Shown here: positions 27,522 to 36,443 of the stretch, piece by piece
Layout of the letters: the number at the start of each line of letters is the position of its first letter
Numbering within the stretch: the stretch's first letter is position 1
DNA from: Methanohalophilus levihalophilus
GTDB taxonomy: Archaea; Halobacteriota; Methanosarcinia; Methanosarcinales; Methanosarcinaceae
DNA: 64,000 nucleotides
Reading direction: 5' to 3'
Assembly (NCBI RefSeq): GCF_017874375.1
Contig: NZ_JAGGLK010000001.1
Location: 62,001 to 126,000, forward strand
Translations under genes and position numbers: made by a program
The notes under the pieces: generated by a model
What the model was told of the DNA's origin: nothing
The model's database searches: none
The model's input: only the letters and a program-made list of their open reading frames with translations

Positions 27522-28100
27522 GTGTTTTCCCGGATTTATGGCAAAGGAAGACCATTCAGGCTGTTTGTGGCAGGGTTGCACGGCAATGAATGGAAAGATA
27601 CTTCCCGTCTACTTATGTCCCTGCAACCTCCTTCTAAAGGCACTTTAATGCTCGTTCCCCTGATCAACAAGGAGCGTTATGTATCCACACTTGATTCACG
27701 CTACTACGGCGGGCCCGGCAGGCATATTGCCGAATTAATTGACACCTACAATCCAGAGGTTTACGTGGAATTCCATTCCTACAGGAAGGAGAATTTCGAT
27801 CACCTCACCGGAATGGACAGGATAAATCATACCGGCGTACCTGCTTACAGTGTACTCGAACAAGGTGTTTTGGTAGGTTCGGTTTCCCCGAATATACGCC
27901 TGAGTTTTCCACCTGAAGCCCTTTGCCTGTCTTTTGAAATGGAAAAAGGCAATCCTGAATCCGGGTAGCTTGCTCTTGGAATGCTGGATTCAGTCAAAGA
28001 ATGCAGTGATAGGGACGGGTTCATTAATTTCATGCTGGGGAAGTATCCAAAGCAGGCACATAAGGCTATGGAAGATTACAGGAATTTTTATGGTTTGTGA
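27522..28100 (+). CDS. DUF2119 family protein with in-frame UAG at codon 149
   Basis: A 192-residue protein if the TAG at 27966-27968 is read as an amino acid, probably pyrrolysine. The segment before it (FVAGLHGNEWKDTSRLL, VEFHSYRKENFDHLTG, LCLSFEMEKGNPESG) and after it (LALGMLDSVKECSDRDG, then YPKQAHKAMEDYRNFYG) form one continuous frame ending in TGA. The HGNE and EFHSY elements recall zinc carboxypeptidase/aspartoacylase-like folds, but catalysis is not shown. Start GTG 27522 has a perfect GGAGGT seven bases upstream. If the TAG acts as a stop, a 148-residue truncated product would result. Confidence 0.8.
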
Positions 28101-28160
28101 AGTTTGGCTTTGAATCATTTTTGAACAAACCTTAGGGTACGAAACAATCTACCTCACTAT

Positions 28161-28170
28161 CATAAATAAT
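28161..28170 (+). promoter_or_regulatory. TATA-like element before the structured RNA
   Basis: CATAAATAAT lies about 28-37 bases upstream of the closing stem of the predicted small RNA, the right distance for its transcript to begin near 28195. Candidate only. Confidence 0.4.
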
Positions 28171-28197
28171 GATGGTTTCATACTTAGTAGTAAGTAT

Positions 28198-28295
28198 GCG
28201 GAGTGAATCCTGGCTCCCTTCCGCTCGATGCGTTCCTTTTGGGATCAATGTCACTTTGTGTTCACCCCACAAAACACGTGGCATGATCACTCCGC
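28198..28295 (+). ncRNA. predicted structured small RNA, unidentified
   Basis: A 98-base element closed by a perfect nine-base-pair stem: GCGGAGTGA (28198-28206) with TCACTCCGC (28287-28295). Inside, ATCC can pair with GGAT (28242-28245) around the hairpin CGC-TCGAT-GCG, and ATGTCAC plus TTTGTG pairs with CACAAA and GTGGCAT around the loop TTCACCC, giving a three-way junction. A TATA-like element lies upstream, and a run of six T follows at 28315-28320. No tRNA T-loop, no known riboswitch box and no long reading frame fit. I could not assign a family; strand is inferred from the TATA and T-run. Confidence 0.55.
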
Positions 28296-28441
28296 TGCTG
28301 TCTTTAGTTTAGATATTTTTTCTGTTTTTCATCGGACTTTAGGTCAGGTCAAAGAGTCAGACTTTCATATTCCAAAAGCATATAAAATTTAAATGCATTT
28401 TATTATTGGGGTAATTGTCTAATCATCTGGTGTGTGGGCGT

Positions 28442-28648
28442 ATGGAACGAATTCACGATTTTTCATGGAAGAAATGTGGTGAATTATGCGAAAAACATCA
28501 TGAAGGCATCATTGCAATCCCTCTTTCGCTGCAGAAAAAGGATCCTCATTCATATGCGCTTGAGCAAATAAAGGCCGACATGATAGTTGACAGCTTTAAA
28601 TACAGAATCGCAAAAATGGTTTCTGAGGATAGGGCTGGAAAGGATTGA
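28442..28648 (+). CDS. small conserved-looking hypothetical protein
   Basis: A 68-residue soluble protein (MERIHDFSWKKCGELCEK at the start, basic C terminus) with no motif I know. Two cysteines CGELC sit near residue 12. An upstream start at TTG 28415 would add nine residues; it has GGGGT only two bases away, so ATG 28442 is preferred. Codon use looks coding. Its neighbours are the structured RNA upstream and a histidine kinase downstream. Confidence 0.55.
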   Translation: MERIHDFSWKKCGELCEKHHEGIIAIPLSLQKKDPHSYALEQIKADMIVDSFKYRIAKMVSEDRAGKD

Positions 28649-28990
28649 ACATATTTGTGTAATTCCACTTGAAACTTAGTATTATGAAGATATTTCCATA
28701 GGCAGCTGAGCTTTGAATTAGTTTCGTTGTAGTTAGTATAACTGAACCCTGTGGAAGATTTTATAATATGATCTATGTTTTTGAAATATATATTTCTATT
28801 TTATTTAATTGATTATCATGTGTACTAACTTGATATGAGTCATTTTCCAGCTTTGTTAAAAGGACTGTGGTTTTATAGCAGTCAATTATATGAATCTTTA
28901 TATAATTTAAATTCAATTATTTAGTTGCATTTGAGAACCTCAAAATGCCGATAATAATATCTAATTATATTTTGTTTTGGGAGCTATTCG
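28649..28990. other. 342-base AT-rich intergenic region
   Basis: No reading frame, repeat or RNA signature was found. TTTATATAATTTAAATT near 28895-28912 is the best TATA candidate for the downstream histidine kinase and would give a leader of roughly 60 bases. Confidence 0.5.
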
Positions 28991-30580
28991 ATGTCTTTGA
29001 ATTCTGAAGTAGCGGATGATCAAAAGGTCAAAAATTTCCGTTCTGTTGAATCTAGTAGTTCAGAGCAAAGCAACGACGACCTTTTTAGTTTGAGCCCTCA
29101 ATATGAAATGTTTTCTACACTTGCAGAAAGCATAAGTGATGCCGCTATTCTTATTGACAATTTGGGAATGATTAATTACTGGAACTCAGCTGCTGAAGCA
29201 ATTTTTGGTTTTTTTCGGGAAGAAGTTTCAGGAAGGAAATTCCATGAGCTTTTCTATTTAGATGAACAGCGAACCCAATTCCAGTACTCACTTGATGTTT
29301 TTTCGGAATCTGGATCTTTAGAGGATCTTGAAAAAACCATAGGCTTGGAATTAAAAACGAAATCTGGAAATATTGTTCCATTCAACTTGTCGCTTTCTTC
29401 AATACCGGTATCAGATGAATCTACAAACATTCTTGTCGTTTTTCATGATCTTTCAGATAGAAAAAGATTTGAAATTGTTGAAAAAGAAGAGCAAAAGAAG
29501 TTTCGGGCAATTATGGAATCTTCCCTATCGGGTTTTATTCTGATTGATGCAGAATCCAAAAAAATCCTGGATGTAAACACTACCGCTCAAAAAATGATAG
29601 GTCTTCAGAAAGATGAAATACTGGGACACGTCTGTCATAAATTTATATGTCCTGCTGATAAAGGCAGTTGTCCTGTTGTTGATCTCCATAAGAAAGTTGA
29701 CCGTTCTGAACGCATCATGCTAACAGAACGTGGTGAGTTGCCAATATATAAATCAGTTAAGCCTTTTTACTACAACGGAAGACAAGTGCTTCTGGAGAGC
29801 TTTTTTGATATTTCTGGCTTTAAGAAAGCAGAAGAAACTTTGGTTGAAGCAAAAATTGCAGCTGAAAACGCAAGCCGGGCAAAATCTGAATTCCTTGCAA
29901 ACATGAGCCATGAGTTGCGAACACCTCTCAATTCAGTTATTGGTTTCTCAGAAGTCCTGGCGGATGGAACCTTTGGGAATTTGAATCAGAAACAAAATCG
30001 ATACGTTAGCAATATATCCGGAAGTGGAAAACATTTGTTGGGCCTTATTAACAATATCCTTGACATTTCCAAAATTGAAGCTAACAAAATGGAATTTGAG
30101 CCTGAAGTATTTAGTGTACCTGAATGCTGTAATGATGTCATGGCCCTAATTTATCCCTTGGCAAAGAAGAAATCCATTAATCTCAAAATGAATTTGGGGT
30201 GTCAAGGTGCTGATATATATGCCGACAGGACGAAAATGAAACAGATCATGTATAATATTCTTGGAAACGCTATCAAGTTTACACCTGAAAAAGGGGATGT
30301 ATCTGTTGAAACAAAAATAATTGATGGAACATTTCAGGTTTCAATTTCTGATAGTGGAATCGGAATCTCTGAAGACGACCAATCAATCCTGTTTGAACCT
30401 TTTATGCAAATCAGTCCATCCAGCAGCCGTGAGTTTGGTGGGACTGGCTTAGGGCTTGCCCTGGTAAAAGAATATATTGAAATGCATGGCGGGAGAATCT
30501 GGGTTGAAAGTGAAATCGGGAAAGGAAGTACTTTCATTTTCAAAATACCTCATCATGCTCTACCCCTTCAGGAAAGTTGA
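28991..30580 (+). CDS. PAS-domain sensor histidine kinase
   Basis: A 529-residue cytoplasmic kinase without membrane segments. A PAS domain spans about 35-155 (LAESISDAAILIDNLGMINY), a second PAS about 165-280 includes a cysteine-containing loop CHKFICPADKGSCPV reminiscent of metal or haem-binding PAS domains, then the dimerisation domain with the phospho-acceptor His near 310 (SEFLANMSHELRTPLN) and the ATPase with N-box NILGNAIKFTPE, DSGIGIS and GGTGLGLAL. No response regulator is adjacent. The signal is unknown; the Cys-rich second PAS suggests a redox or metal input. Confidence 0.9.
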   Translation: MSLNSEVADDQKVKNFRSVESSSSEQSNDDLFSLSPQYEMFSTLAESISDAAILIDNLGMINYWNSAAEAIFGFFREEVSGRKFHELFYLDEQRTQFQYSLDVFSESGSLEDLEKTIGLELKTKSGNIVPFNLSLSSIPVSDESTNILVVFHDLSDRKRFEIVEKEEQKKFRAIMESSLSGFILIDAESKKILDVNTTAQKMIGLQKDEILGHVCHKFICPADKGSCPVVDLHKKVDRSERIMLTERGELPIYKSVKPFYYNGRQVLLESFFDISGFKKAEETLVEAKIAAENASRAKSEFLANMSHELRTPLNSVIGFSEVLADGTFGNLNQKQNRYVSNISGSGKHLLGLINNILDISKIEANKMEFEPEVFSVPECCNDVMALIYPLAKKKSINLKMNLGCQGADIYADRTKMKQIMYNILGNAIKFTPEKGDVSVETKIIDGTFQVSISDSGIGISEDDQSILFEPFMQISPSSSREFGGTGLGLALVKEYIEMHGGRIWVESEIGKGSTFIFKIPHHALPLQES

Positions 30581-30756
30581 GATTTTGATCCTGCCACAAG
30601 CCTGTTTTAAATTATCGAACTATTTTTTCAGAGTATGGAATACATTGATGGAAAAAAATTCAATTATTCAAGTTGAAAATTAGACAGCGGAATAAAAAAA
30701 GTAGTATGGAAAACCAATGACTTGATTTTCCAGTTGCGTGTTAAACAATAAAAGTA

Positions 30757-30960
30757 TTAAACTACTTCAGCAAATGCGAATTTCTGGGTAACTTTTGTGA
30801 CGTTGATTGTCACTTCGTCGCCCACAGATGTGTCAGGTACAAAGATTACAAACCCTTCGATACGGGCAATGCCGTCGCCTTTCTTTGCAATGTCTTCAAT
30901 TGTTACTTCGTAGGTTTCCCCAGCTTCTACTGGAGCACTTGTATCCATGTTGTTAAACAA
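30757..30960 (-). CDS. TRAM domain protein
   Basis: A small single-domain RNA-binding protein of about 67 residues. The TRAM beta-barrel is clear: VEAGETYEVTIEDIAKKGDG, ARIEGFVIFVPDTSVGD, then FAFAEVV. Such proteins are abundant in Methanosarcinales and act as RNA chaperones, some being cold-induced. The start is ambiguous: TTG 30960 gives MFNNMDTSAP and has GGACGTGA upstream; ATG 30948 gives MDTSAP. The most likely TATA (31118-31125 on the opposite strand) would give a leader of about 130 bases. Confidence 0.85.
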   Translation of the reverse strand: MFNNMDTSAPVEAGETYEVTIEDIAKKGDGIARIEGFVIFVPDTSVGDEVTINVTKVTQKFAFAEVV

Positions 30961-31117
30961 ATATTTCACGTCCTTTAGGTATGAGCTTAAAAAGAAAAAT
31001 ACTGCTTGTTTAAACATACGAAAAAATAGTAAATACTGTTACGGTAATACCATCTAGACCTATTATTAATCAAAGTAATTTTAACCTCTAAAAGCACTCC
31101 TACAAAGGAGAGATGCT

Positions 31118-31125
31118 TTATATAT
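31118..31125 (-). promoter_or_regulatory. TATA-like element for the TRAM gene
   Basis: On the minus strand ATATATAAA is the best TATA element between the thermosome stop and the TRAM gene. It predicts transcription from about 31092, leaving an unusually long leader before the start at 30960. Confidence 0.35.
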
Positions 31126-31233
31126 CTTTTTGTCTGGGCAAGGTCGATCTAGATCTAAGAAAATGCTGAGATTGAACCCTAAAAAGGAAAAAAGAGATCT
31201 CCACGCAGTCGCATGAAGATTTTGAAAATATTT

Positions 31234-31259
31234 TAACATGCCATCAGTATGGCATGTTA
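31234..31259 (-). terminator. hairpin spanning the thermosome stop codon
   Basis: TAACATGCCAT and ATGGCATGTTA form a perfect 11-base-pair stem with a four-base loop (31245-31248). The TGA stop codon of the thermosome gene (31244-31246) is in the loop and its edge. It is probably an mRNA 3'-end stabiliser or terminator; only a weak T-run follows on the minus strand. Confidence 0.5.
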
Positions 31260-32863
31260 TAGTTGTGAATGTTGTGTTCCGGCCTGACATCCATCATGGA
31301 TTTTCTCTGGGCACGCATCATGTCATCGACCCTGAGGACCATTGTTGCCACTTCGGATGCTGAAAGAATTGCCTGTGTTTTAACCCTGAGGGGGTCTACA
31401 ATTCCAGCTTCAGCCATATCTTTTACGTCACCACTGTAAACATCGAAACCTGAGTTTGCGTTCTCAAGGTGTGCAGCGTGAAGTTTCAGGATGATATCCA
31501 TTCCTTCAAAACCTGCGTTATCTGCGATTGCTCTTGGAACAGTTTCAACAGCGTCTGCAAATGCAGCAATAGCGAGTTGTTCTCTTCCACCAATGGAAGA
31601 GGCGTATTCCCTGAGTTTCTGGGCAACTTCCATCTCGGAAGCTCCACCGCCGGCGACGATTTTTTCATCTTCGTAAACTGCCTTTACAACCCTGAGAGCG
31701 TCATCAATTGTTCTTTCCAGATCGTCTGTAACATGGGCTGTGCTTCCCCTGATCCTCATGGTTATTACCTTTGCATTCGGACATTCACTTACAAAGATAG
31801 TTGCAGGGTCTGTGTCACCTTCCTGTTCTACTCTTCCGGCTTCACCAAGATCTGATGCCTCGATTTCCTGCGGCCTCTTCATAATCCTTGCACCGGTGGC
31901 GTATGACAGGTTTTTCATATCGTCATCGTTAACCCTTCTGATTGCAAAAATTCCTGCTTTCTGAAGGTAGTGTACAGCATGATCGTCAATATTCTTTGTA
32001 TTGAAGACTGCAGTTGCACCTGCCACAATGATCTTGTCAACAATAGCTTTGACATCTGCATCTTCCTGTGCCAGATAAGCTTCCAGTTCCTCAGGGGTTT
32101 CAATCTGAATCTTGGATTTATTTGCAGTCTTTCTGACTTCAAGAGGTATGTCGAGCAAAGCAACTTTTGCATCCTTGACCAGTTTTGGCATTGATGGGTG
32201 CAGGCGGGACTTGAACATCATGAGCCCTTCTACGATTTCAGTATCAGAGACTGTTTCACTTGGATCCTGCCTGAGGATGATATTATCGCTAATGTTCATC
32301 TTGCCATCCTGGGCTATTTCAAGGGCTGCATCAACACAAATCTTTGCAATTAAATCCCTGTGAGCTTCATTACCTTTGCCGGAAATAGATGTTTTTGCAA
32401 CGGTTTCAAGCATATCACGGTTTTCGCCAACATCAACTGCGAAGTCATCAAGAATATCAACTGATTTTTCTGCAGCGAGGCTAAATCCTTTTACAAGAAT
32501 AGTTGGGTGAACGCCTTCCTCAATAAGATCCTCGGCTTTCTCCAATAATGCACCTGCAATGACAACAGCGCTTGTAGTTCCATCTCCTGCAATATCTTCC
32601 TGTGTTTTTGCAACTTCCACAATCATCTTAGCAGTAGGGTGCTCGATGTCCATTCCTTTCAAGATCATGGCACCATCGTTTGTAACCACAATATCGCCGA
32701 TTTCGTTTACAAGCATCTTGTCCATTCCTTTTGGACCAAGCGTTGTTTTTACAATATTAGCAACTGCCTTTGAAGCAGCGATATTCATGGAAAGGGCATC
32801 CTTTCCCTGCTTATGTTCTGTGTTTGGATTTATGATATAAACTGGAGAACCTTGTCCTGCCAT
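31244..32863 (-). CDS. thermosome subunit (group II chaperonin)
   Basis: A 539-residue ATP-driven folding chaperonin subunit that assembles into a double ring with built-in lid. Motifs: [13 protein letters not shown] near 42-55, [16 protein letters not shown] near 93, the conserved KTSISGKG and the C-terminal [16 protein letters not shown]. The tail is not Gly-Met rich. A strong Shine-Dalgarno GGAGG precedes the start (seen at 32873-32877 on the plus strand as its complement), and a TATA-like element lies about 60 bases further up. Methanosarcinales usually have several subunits; only one is here. Confidence 0.96.
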   Translation of the reverse strand: MAGQGSPVYIINPNTEHKQGKDALSMNIAASKAVANIVKTTLGPKGMDKMLVNEIGDIVVTNDGAMILKGMDIEHPTAKMIVEVAKTQEDIAGDGTTSAVVIAGALLEKAEDLIEEGVHPTILVKGFSLAAEKSVDILDDFAVDVGENRDMLETVAKTSISGKGNEAHRDLIAKICVDAALEIAQDGKMNISDNIILRQDPSETVSDTEIVEGLMMFKSRLHPSMPKLVKDAKVALLDIPLEVRKTANKSKIQIETPEELEAYLAQEDADVKAIVDKIIVAGATAVFNTKNIDDHAVHYLQKAGIFAIRRVNDDDMKNLSYATGARIMKRPQEIEASDLGEAGRVEQEGDTDPATIFVSECPNAKVITMRIRGSTAHVTDDLERTIDDALRVVKAVYEDEKIVAGGGASEMEVAQKLREYASSIGGREQLAIAAFADAVETVPRAIADNAGFEGMDIILKLHAAHLENANSGFDVYSGDVKDMAEAGIVDPLRVKTQAILSASEVATMVLRVDDMMRAQRKSMMDVRPEHNIHNYNMPY

Positions 32864-33032
32864 AGATATGAACCTCCTGATGAATAATCGTTATATGGAG
32901 AAAACTAACTGTATATGGTTCTATAAATAGCTTTTGTACGGTCTCTTTCTATTTCCTGAAACCCTATTTTTCAATAAAAATCCGGTCGCTGAAATGCCAG
33001 GATATTTGCCTTATTTTACAGGAAAAGTGACT

Positions 33033-34088
33033 TTACATCTTCTTCCGGCCAATATCAATATAATTAATCTGCTCTCCTTTTTCAACGGCAAATATCATCC
33101 TCTTGCGAACGCTGTTTGAGAGCCTTATTGCCCTTGACATCACAGGCAATGAGAATTCATAATTATTCGGAATTGCATGGATAAGGAACTCTGAATGTGG
33201 AAGCTTTTCAAGTGATTTCACTTCCTTATAAACCCTGAAATGCGTTCCAAATTTAAAGCCGGTTTTAGGTACAAAACCCAAATTTCTAAGATCAGAATAG
33301 GCGGCGAATTTCAGGCTGAAATCTTTTTCAATACTGGAGGCTTTTTCAACGAAAGCGTCGATTCCCAGAATCTCATCGGATTCCATGGAATGTATCTTTA
33401 AGACTTCTTCGCTTAACAGGTAACCGCCCTCAACCAGTGACAACTGCAGTCTCTCCTGATCAAGTGGTTTGCCATAAAAACCATTGTTTAAGAGAATTTC
33501 AGAAGCAGATTTTTTCCAGATAATAACGCGATCTTCAAGGAAAGTTGCATCAGTGGTAAGTGATGGGTGAGGTTCTTCCATTCCTCCATGAAGCTTACTG
33601 CTTTTAACTTCATAGTATGTGATGTCGCTTTCCTCATCGACTACGGCCAGAACAAGCTGCTTGCGCATGTTCTCTGCGGTTTTCAGGGATTGAAGTAGCT
33701 CTTTTATTTTCAGGGGAACCCTTTCGGATTGGACGTAAACAAGAATTTTTGCAGGTCCACTTCCCGGGTTGCTGCCTCTGGGATAAACTCTGAAATCAAC
33801 TGCAGAAGGCTGAACATAATAACCGCGCTCTTTGAGATCTTTGTATACGATATACTTCAGTTCAAAAGCTGGTTCAATTGTTGCTGCTTTCTTGAAAAAA
33901 TCCCGAAATGCGAGTTTTTTCCCGGATTCACCAATTTCCAGTTTTTCTCGGTAAAGTAAGTATGCAGCTTCAATTAGTGTTAATTCAAGCTTGTTGTCTT
34001 TAGGTCTTCCATGGAATCCCTTTTTGTACAACTCTTCAATTGCACTTTTGCCTGCAACAACACGATCTTTTTCTATTTTACCAATCAA
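33033..34088 (-). CDS. endA: tRNA-splicing endonuclease, homodimeric type
   Basis: Cuts introns from precursor tRNAs at bulge-helix-bulge structures. The 351-residue length is that of the alpha2 type, a fused duplication: both halves share the pattern ELYKKGFHGRP / ILLNNGFYGKP. The catalytic triad sits in the second half: a Tyr near LGFVPKTGFKFGTHFRVYKE, the His in GTHFRVY, and the Lys in NSVRKRMIFAV. The corresponding residues of the first half are degenerate (FRVYPRGSNPGSGP). It is transcribed in the same direction as the cfb operon upstream but separated by 75 bases. Confidence 0.92.
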   Translation of the reverse strand: MIGKIEKDRVVAGKSAIEELYKKGFHGRPKDNKLELTLIEAAYLLYREKLEIGESGKKLAFRDFFKKAATIEPAFELKYIVYKDLKERGYYVQPSAVDFRVYPRGSNPGSGPAKILVYVQSERVPLKIKELLQSLKTAENMRKQLVLAVVDEESDITYYEVKSSKLHGGMEEPHPSLTTDATFLEDRVIIWKKSASEILLNNGFYGKPLDQERLQLSLVEGGYLLSEEVLKIHSMESDEILGIDAFVEKASSIEKDFSLKFAAYSDLRNLGFVPKTGFKFGTHFRVYKEVKSLEKLPHSEFLIHAIPNNYEFSLPVMSRAIRLSNSVRKRMIFAVEKGEQINYIDIGRKKM

Positions 34089-34163
34089 AAGCCTGCACCT
34101 TCAATTCAGGATTAATTTCTACTGACGTTGTAAGGCTTTAACATTGTTTCCCTTACTTATCAT

Positions 34164-35630
34164 TTACCTGCGCTGTCGATATTCACGCGCAGCTTCGACA
34201 AAAGAGGTCGCAAAATACTGGTATGATGCAGCTTCAAGATGCGCATAACAACCAAGGGTATTGTTTACTGTCAAACCATCCCATCCTTCACGGATTCCGG
34301 TGCCACGTGTAATACGAATGGCAAATTTCGCATCATCAGGAATGTCTCTAATTTCCGAATGATGGAATTCATGACCAATAAATGACTTCCCTTTCTTCCC
34401 GATTGCTGTATCACAATCAAGTGTTCCGTTATTGTAACTGACAACCCTTGCAAGTCCCATGATGGTGTGGCCGGGTAAAGCTCCAACCATTTCGCAGGTA
34501 TTTTCTGGCATATCTGCCATGTTGTAAGTGCCTTTTCCCTTGACTCCCGTAGTCAGTTTTTCAGTAAGGTATATGAGACCACCACATTCGCCATAAATCG
34601 GCATTCCTGCTTTTGATGCTTCAAGAATTTCCTTTCTTATGGATTTGTTTGCTTCCAGTTCTTCTGCAAACAGTTCGGGATACCCTCCACCGATGTAAAG
34701 GGCATCAACTTTGGGTAAGCTTTCATCATGAAGCGGGCTGAAATAGGTAAGCTTTGCACCTGCAAGTTCCAGTAATTCAAGATTATTCTGATAATAGAAA
34801 TTGAATGCCTCATCAAGGGCAACACCAATAGTCACTTTTTCCGTTTTTCCCGAGGCAGCTGTAAATATGGTCTGCTCAGGTTTTGGCAGTTCTGGTGCTT
34901 GCTTTGCAATTTCAACAATTTTTTCGAGATTTATTCCGGCACTGACATGATTTTTGATGGCTTCAATTCGGCTGTCGAAATCATCCACTCTCCTGCGTCC
35001 TTCGAGTGCTGGTACAAGTCCGAGATGACGCATGGAAATCTGCATTGAATTGTCACGTTTGATGATTCCAAGAACTGGAAGATTTGTGTAGTGTTCAATG
35101 GCTTCACTGGATTTCTGCTCATGCCTCTTGTTTCCAACATTATTCAGTATGACTCCTACAATATTGATGTCGGGGTCAAATGATTGGTAGCCGTTTACGA
35201 TGGCAGCAGCAGATCGAGTAATGCTTCTTGCATTGATAACAAGGATAACAGGACATTTCAGGATTTTTGCAATTTGTGCAGTGCTTCCAATATCGCTCTT
35301 GCTTTCCAATCCTTCGTAGAGTCCACGAACGCCTTCAATAACCGCAAGGTCGGCTTTCCCATCCACTTCACAAGCATGGGTAAAAACATCTAGGATGGTA
35401 TTTTCATCCATAAGGTAACCATCGACGTTACGAGCACGCCTCCCGGTAATCTCTGAGTGGTAGCTGGGATCAATGTAATCCAGTGCCACCTTGAATGGCT
35501 GGACATTGTATCCCTTTGATACCAGTGCTGCCAGCAGCCCGGAAACGATAGTGGTTTTCCCGGAAGATGACCTGTCTGCTGATATCAGGATACGTGGGAT
35601 ATCCACCATGGAACTATTCTCCGGGTGCAT
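34164..35630 (-). CDS. cfbB: Ni-sirohydrochlorin a,c-diamide synthase CfbB
   Basis: Amidates the a and c side chains of Ni-sirohydrochlorin with glutamine and ATP in coenzyme F430 synthesis. The 488 residues match the CbiA/CfbB family: N-terminal P-loop ISADRSSSGKTTIVSGLLAAL and a C-terminal class I glutaminase-like domain with the nucleophile Cys in IYGECGGLIYL and His in FIGHEFHHSEI. Since it ends the cfbAEDCB series it is CfbB and not the cobyrinate enzyme, although dual use is possible. It starts nine bases after cfbC. Confidence 0.93.
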   Translation of the reverse strand: MHPENSSMVDIPRILISADRSSSGKTTIVSGLLAALVSKGYNVQPFKVALDYIDPSYHSEITGRRARNVDGYLMDENTILDVFTHACEVDGKADLAVIEGVRGLYEGLESKSDIGSTAQIAKILKCPVILVINARSITRSAAAIVNGYQSFDPDINIVGVILNNVGNKRHEQKSSEAIEHYTNLPVLGIIKRDNSMQISMRHLGLVPALEGRRRVDDFDSRIEAIKNHVSAGINLEKIVEIAKQAPELPKPEQTIFTAASGKTEKVTIGVALDEAFNFYYQNNLELLELAGAKLTYFSPLHDESLPKVDALYIGGGYPELFAEELEANKSIRKEILEASKAGMPIYGECGGLIYLTEKLTTGVKGKGTYNMADMPENTCEMVGALPGHTIMGLARVVSYNNGTLDCDTAIGKKGKSFIGHEFHHSEIRDIPDDAKFAIRITRGTGIREGWDGLTVNNTLGCYAHLEAASYQYFATSFVEAAREYRQRR

Positions 35631-35639
35631 TTGTGAACC

Positions 35640-36434
35640 TTACCTTGTGAGTTCCCTTAACCTGTCGTCATCCAGTGATCCTGGGATTAAAGATTCGCTG
35701 CGTGTCATAATTGTTCTTGCAAGCTTACGATAGATTTCCGCAATATCAGTTTCTGGTGCTTTCTCAAGAACCGAGTATCCGTCACGCTCACAGTCCTGCA
35801 CAATCTGCTTCTTGGGAATGAATGCGATCATCTCACTGCCAATTTCCTCGGCAAACTTGCTCACAATCTCTTCTTCACGACTTACACTTCTGGAATTGCA
35901 GATTACGCCGTTTAGGTTTGTGTTAATGCGAGCCAGTCCCTTGCAGATGTTGTTAGCAGCATATAGGGGCATGTATTCCCCGGAAGTAAGAACATAAGCT
36001 TCATTCACCAGTCCTTTTCTGATAGGTGCAACAAATCCTCCGCACACAATATCGCCGGGGACGTCATAGATGATGAGATCCATGTCATTCATGGATTTGC
36101 ATAACTGCTTGAGTTTCTGGATGGCAACAATTATTCCCCTTCCTGCACATCCTATGCCGGGCTCTGGTCCACCGACTTCAACACACAGGACGCCGTTGTA
36201 TCCTTCAAAAACAATATCTTCTTCCTTGATATCCACACCATCCCTGAGAAGATCAAGGATTGTAGGAATTCGTTTCCCTCCAAGGAGAGTAATGGATGAA
36301 TCGCTTTTCGGATCGCATCCTATAATCATTACTTTATAGCCTTCATCCGCACAGGCTGCAGCCACGTTGGAGGCGGTGCTTGATTTGCCGATACCACCTT
36401 TTCCATATATGGCAATTCTTTTCTGAATCGTCAT
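35640..36434 (-). CDS. cfbC: Ni-sirohydrochlorin a,c-diamide reductive cyclase, NifH-like subunit CfbC
   Basis: The ATP-dependent electron donor of the F430 reductive cyclase, homologous to nitrogenase iron protein NifH. 264 residues with Walker [12 protein letters not shown] at about 10-20, the CDPKSDSS switch, and two cysteines for the bridging [4Fe-4S] cluster (GIGCAGRG and DIVCGGF). It is shorter than NifH. It is 9 bases after cfbD and feeds electrons to it. Confidence 0.95.
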   Translation of the reverse strand: MTIQKRIAIYGKGGIGKSSTASNVAAACADEGYKVMIIGCDPKSDSSITLLGGKRIPTILDLLRDGVDIKEEDIVFEGYNGVLCVEVGGPEPGIGCAGRGIIVAIQKLKQLCKSMNDMDLIIYDVPGDIVCGGFVAPIRKGLVNEAYVLTSGEYMPLYAANNICKGLARINTNLNGVICNSRSVSREEEIVSKFAEEIGSEMIAFIPKKQIVQDCERDGYSVLEKAPETDIAEIYRKLARTIMTRSESLIPGSLDDDRLRELTR

Positions 36435-36443
36435 TTTTCCACC

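Noticed and set aside
28198-28295. A tRNA or riboswitch at the structured RNA
   Set aside because: There is no T-loop next to the closing stem and no anticodon arm in position; an AGCCAGGA-like stretch on the complement recalls the cobalamin box, but the other riboswitch elements are missing.
31091-31119. Hairpin AAAGCA-CTCCT / AGGAG-TGCTTT as a terminator or leader switch
   Set aside because: It overlaps the best TATA element of the TRAM gene and no gene ends just before it on the plus strand; likely promoter DNA, so not counted.
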